From NCBI GenBank assembly GCA_910579285.1, contig CAJTTT010000002.1:124001-188000 (forward strand): a stretch of 64,000 nucleotides of DNA. Reading direction: 5' to 3'. Position 1 is the stretch's first letter; each line of letters starts with the position of its first letter. This stretch comes from an uncultured Lachnospiraceae bacterium. Its GTDB lineage: Bacteria; Bacillota; Clostridia; Lachnospirales; Lachnospiraceae. The translations under genes were made by a program, and so were the position numbers. The notes under the pieces are model-generated. The model saw only the letters and a program-made list of their open reading frames with translations. It made no database searches and was not told the DNA's origin. Below, piece after piece: positions 63,600 through 64,000 of this stretch.

Positions 63600-64000
63600 T
63601 CAGATAAACGGATCAAAATACCTGGGCAGAGTCTGGTTTATGTGATTGATAATGTTATTATAAGCCATTGCGCGGCAGTTTTTACATTCGCCGTTTCGCC
63701 ACTTCTCATTGGAAAGCTCTTTCACTTTCTGATGGCGCGGAGAGTTCCACATCTCCTCAAGCGTCATTTCGTTCAGATCCCCTATGCAGAACTCTTCCTT
63801 GTCGATCTCAACAATGTTCGGATATACTTTTCCGTCCGTGCTGACATTCGCGATCATACCGAACTGGTTCGTCCAGCATTTATTCACAAAATCAGGGAGC
63901 TTCCTGTAATTGAAAATAGATTTCAGATTTGTGAAGTTTTCATCGCACCCTTCACATGCCTGAATTTCCTCTTTCAGATACTCCTCTTCCTCTTTGGTCA
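63600..64000 (-). CDS. Radical-SAM/SPASM protein, C-terminal part (5' end beyond window)
   Basis: The frame is open to the right edge, so only about 133 residues are seen. They contain CEGCD, then FCIGDLNEMTLEEMWNS and a final CKNCRAMAYN, the cysteine pattern and EMWNS block of a SPASM auxiliary iron-sulfur domain found at the C-terminus of many radical-SAM enzymes. The radical-SAM core lies outside. The GTG at 63887 is inside the gene and not its start. It ends 38 bp before the CMP-synthetase gene, probably in the same operon. The reaction may be dehydrogenation or epimerisation of a sugar or a peptide, unknown from this part. Confidence 0.8.
   Translation of the reverse strand, partial: TKEEEEYLKEEIQACEGCDENFTNLKSIFNYRKLPDFVNKCWTNQFGMIANVSTDGKVYPNIVEIDKEEFCIGDLNEMTLEEMWNSPRHQKVKELSNEKWRNGECKNCRAMAYNNIINHINQTLPRYFDPFI

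Overview
The window looks like a chromosomal surface-glycan region of a Gram-positive gut Clostridium, most likely a Lachnospiraceae member. The reasons are strong AGGAGG-type ribosome sites, sigma-A-like promoters, Sec-exported BspA-like leucine-rich-repeat proteins without outer-membrane partners, a LytD-type cell-wall hydrolase with bacterial Ig-like repeats, and VTC/DUF4956 and DUF6020-type genes common in that family. The genus cannot be assigned from sequence alone. No rRNA, tRNA, IS element or CRISPR array was seen, and there is no gene-free stretch above 300 bases.

Region A (1-13.2 kb) is a mosaic of short transcription units on both strands for making and decorating glycans: an FkbH-like HAD protein (cut by the left edge), an SGNH hydrolase, three large polytopic GT-C-like membrane proteins (DUF6056-, DUF6020- and GtrII-like), a GT2 polyprenyl-phosphate glycosyltransferase, two MBOAT O-acyltransferases and a second SGNH-like protein. 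Region B (13.3-14.75 kb) is an AAA ATPase/DUF4143 gene whose promoter is built into a 32-bp tandem repeat array. Region C (14.75-27 kb) carries a YdjC-like deacetylase overlapping an LIC_10190-type membrane protein, a GT2, UDP-glucuronate 4-epimerase and UDP-glucose dehydrogenase (so UDP-GlcA and UDP-GalA can be made), a GT8, two GT4s, a GT2 and another GT-C-like membrane protein.

Region D (27.1-29.9 kb) is a more AT-rich island: a small unknown protein, an HD-domain dNTPase-like protein (SAMHD1/dGTPase superfamily) and a divergent XRE regulator. Region E (29.9-41.1 kb) holds three exported proteins: two BspA-like leucine-rich-repeat proteins and a 1597-residue glucosaminidase-like protein with SH3 and Ig-like repeats.

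Region F (41.2-64 kb) is one very long minus-strand gene series that enters from the right edge. It begins with a radical-SAM/SPASM protein (cut), CMP-nonulosonate synthetase, a NodB deacetylase, an acyl carrier protein, a GNAT acyltransferase, an adenylation enzyme, a glycan ABC flippase, a sugar N-formyltransferase, a NeuB/LegI-type synthase and a NeuC/LegG-type epimerase. It continues with an MBOAT/SGNH pair, a GT-C protein, a GT2, an alpha-toroid protein with an FrhB-like iron-sulfur protein, GtrA, a deacetylase-like protein, a VTC/DUF4956 pair and a last GT-C protein with a clear terminator. Many of these genes overlap or abut. The combination of nonulosonic-acid genes with a carrier-protein acylation triad and an N-formyltransferase is the strongest candidate for an undescribed system. 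A 10-G tract in the MBOAT gene of this operon suggests phase-variable O-acylation.
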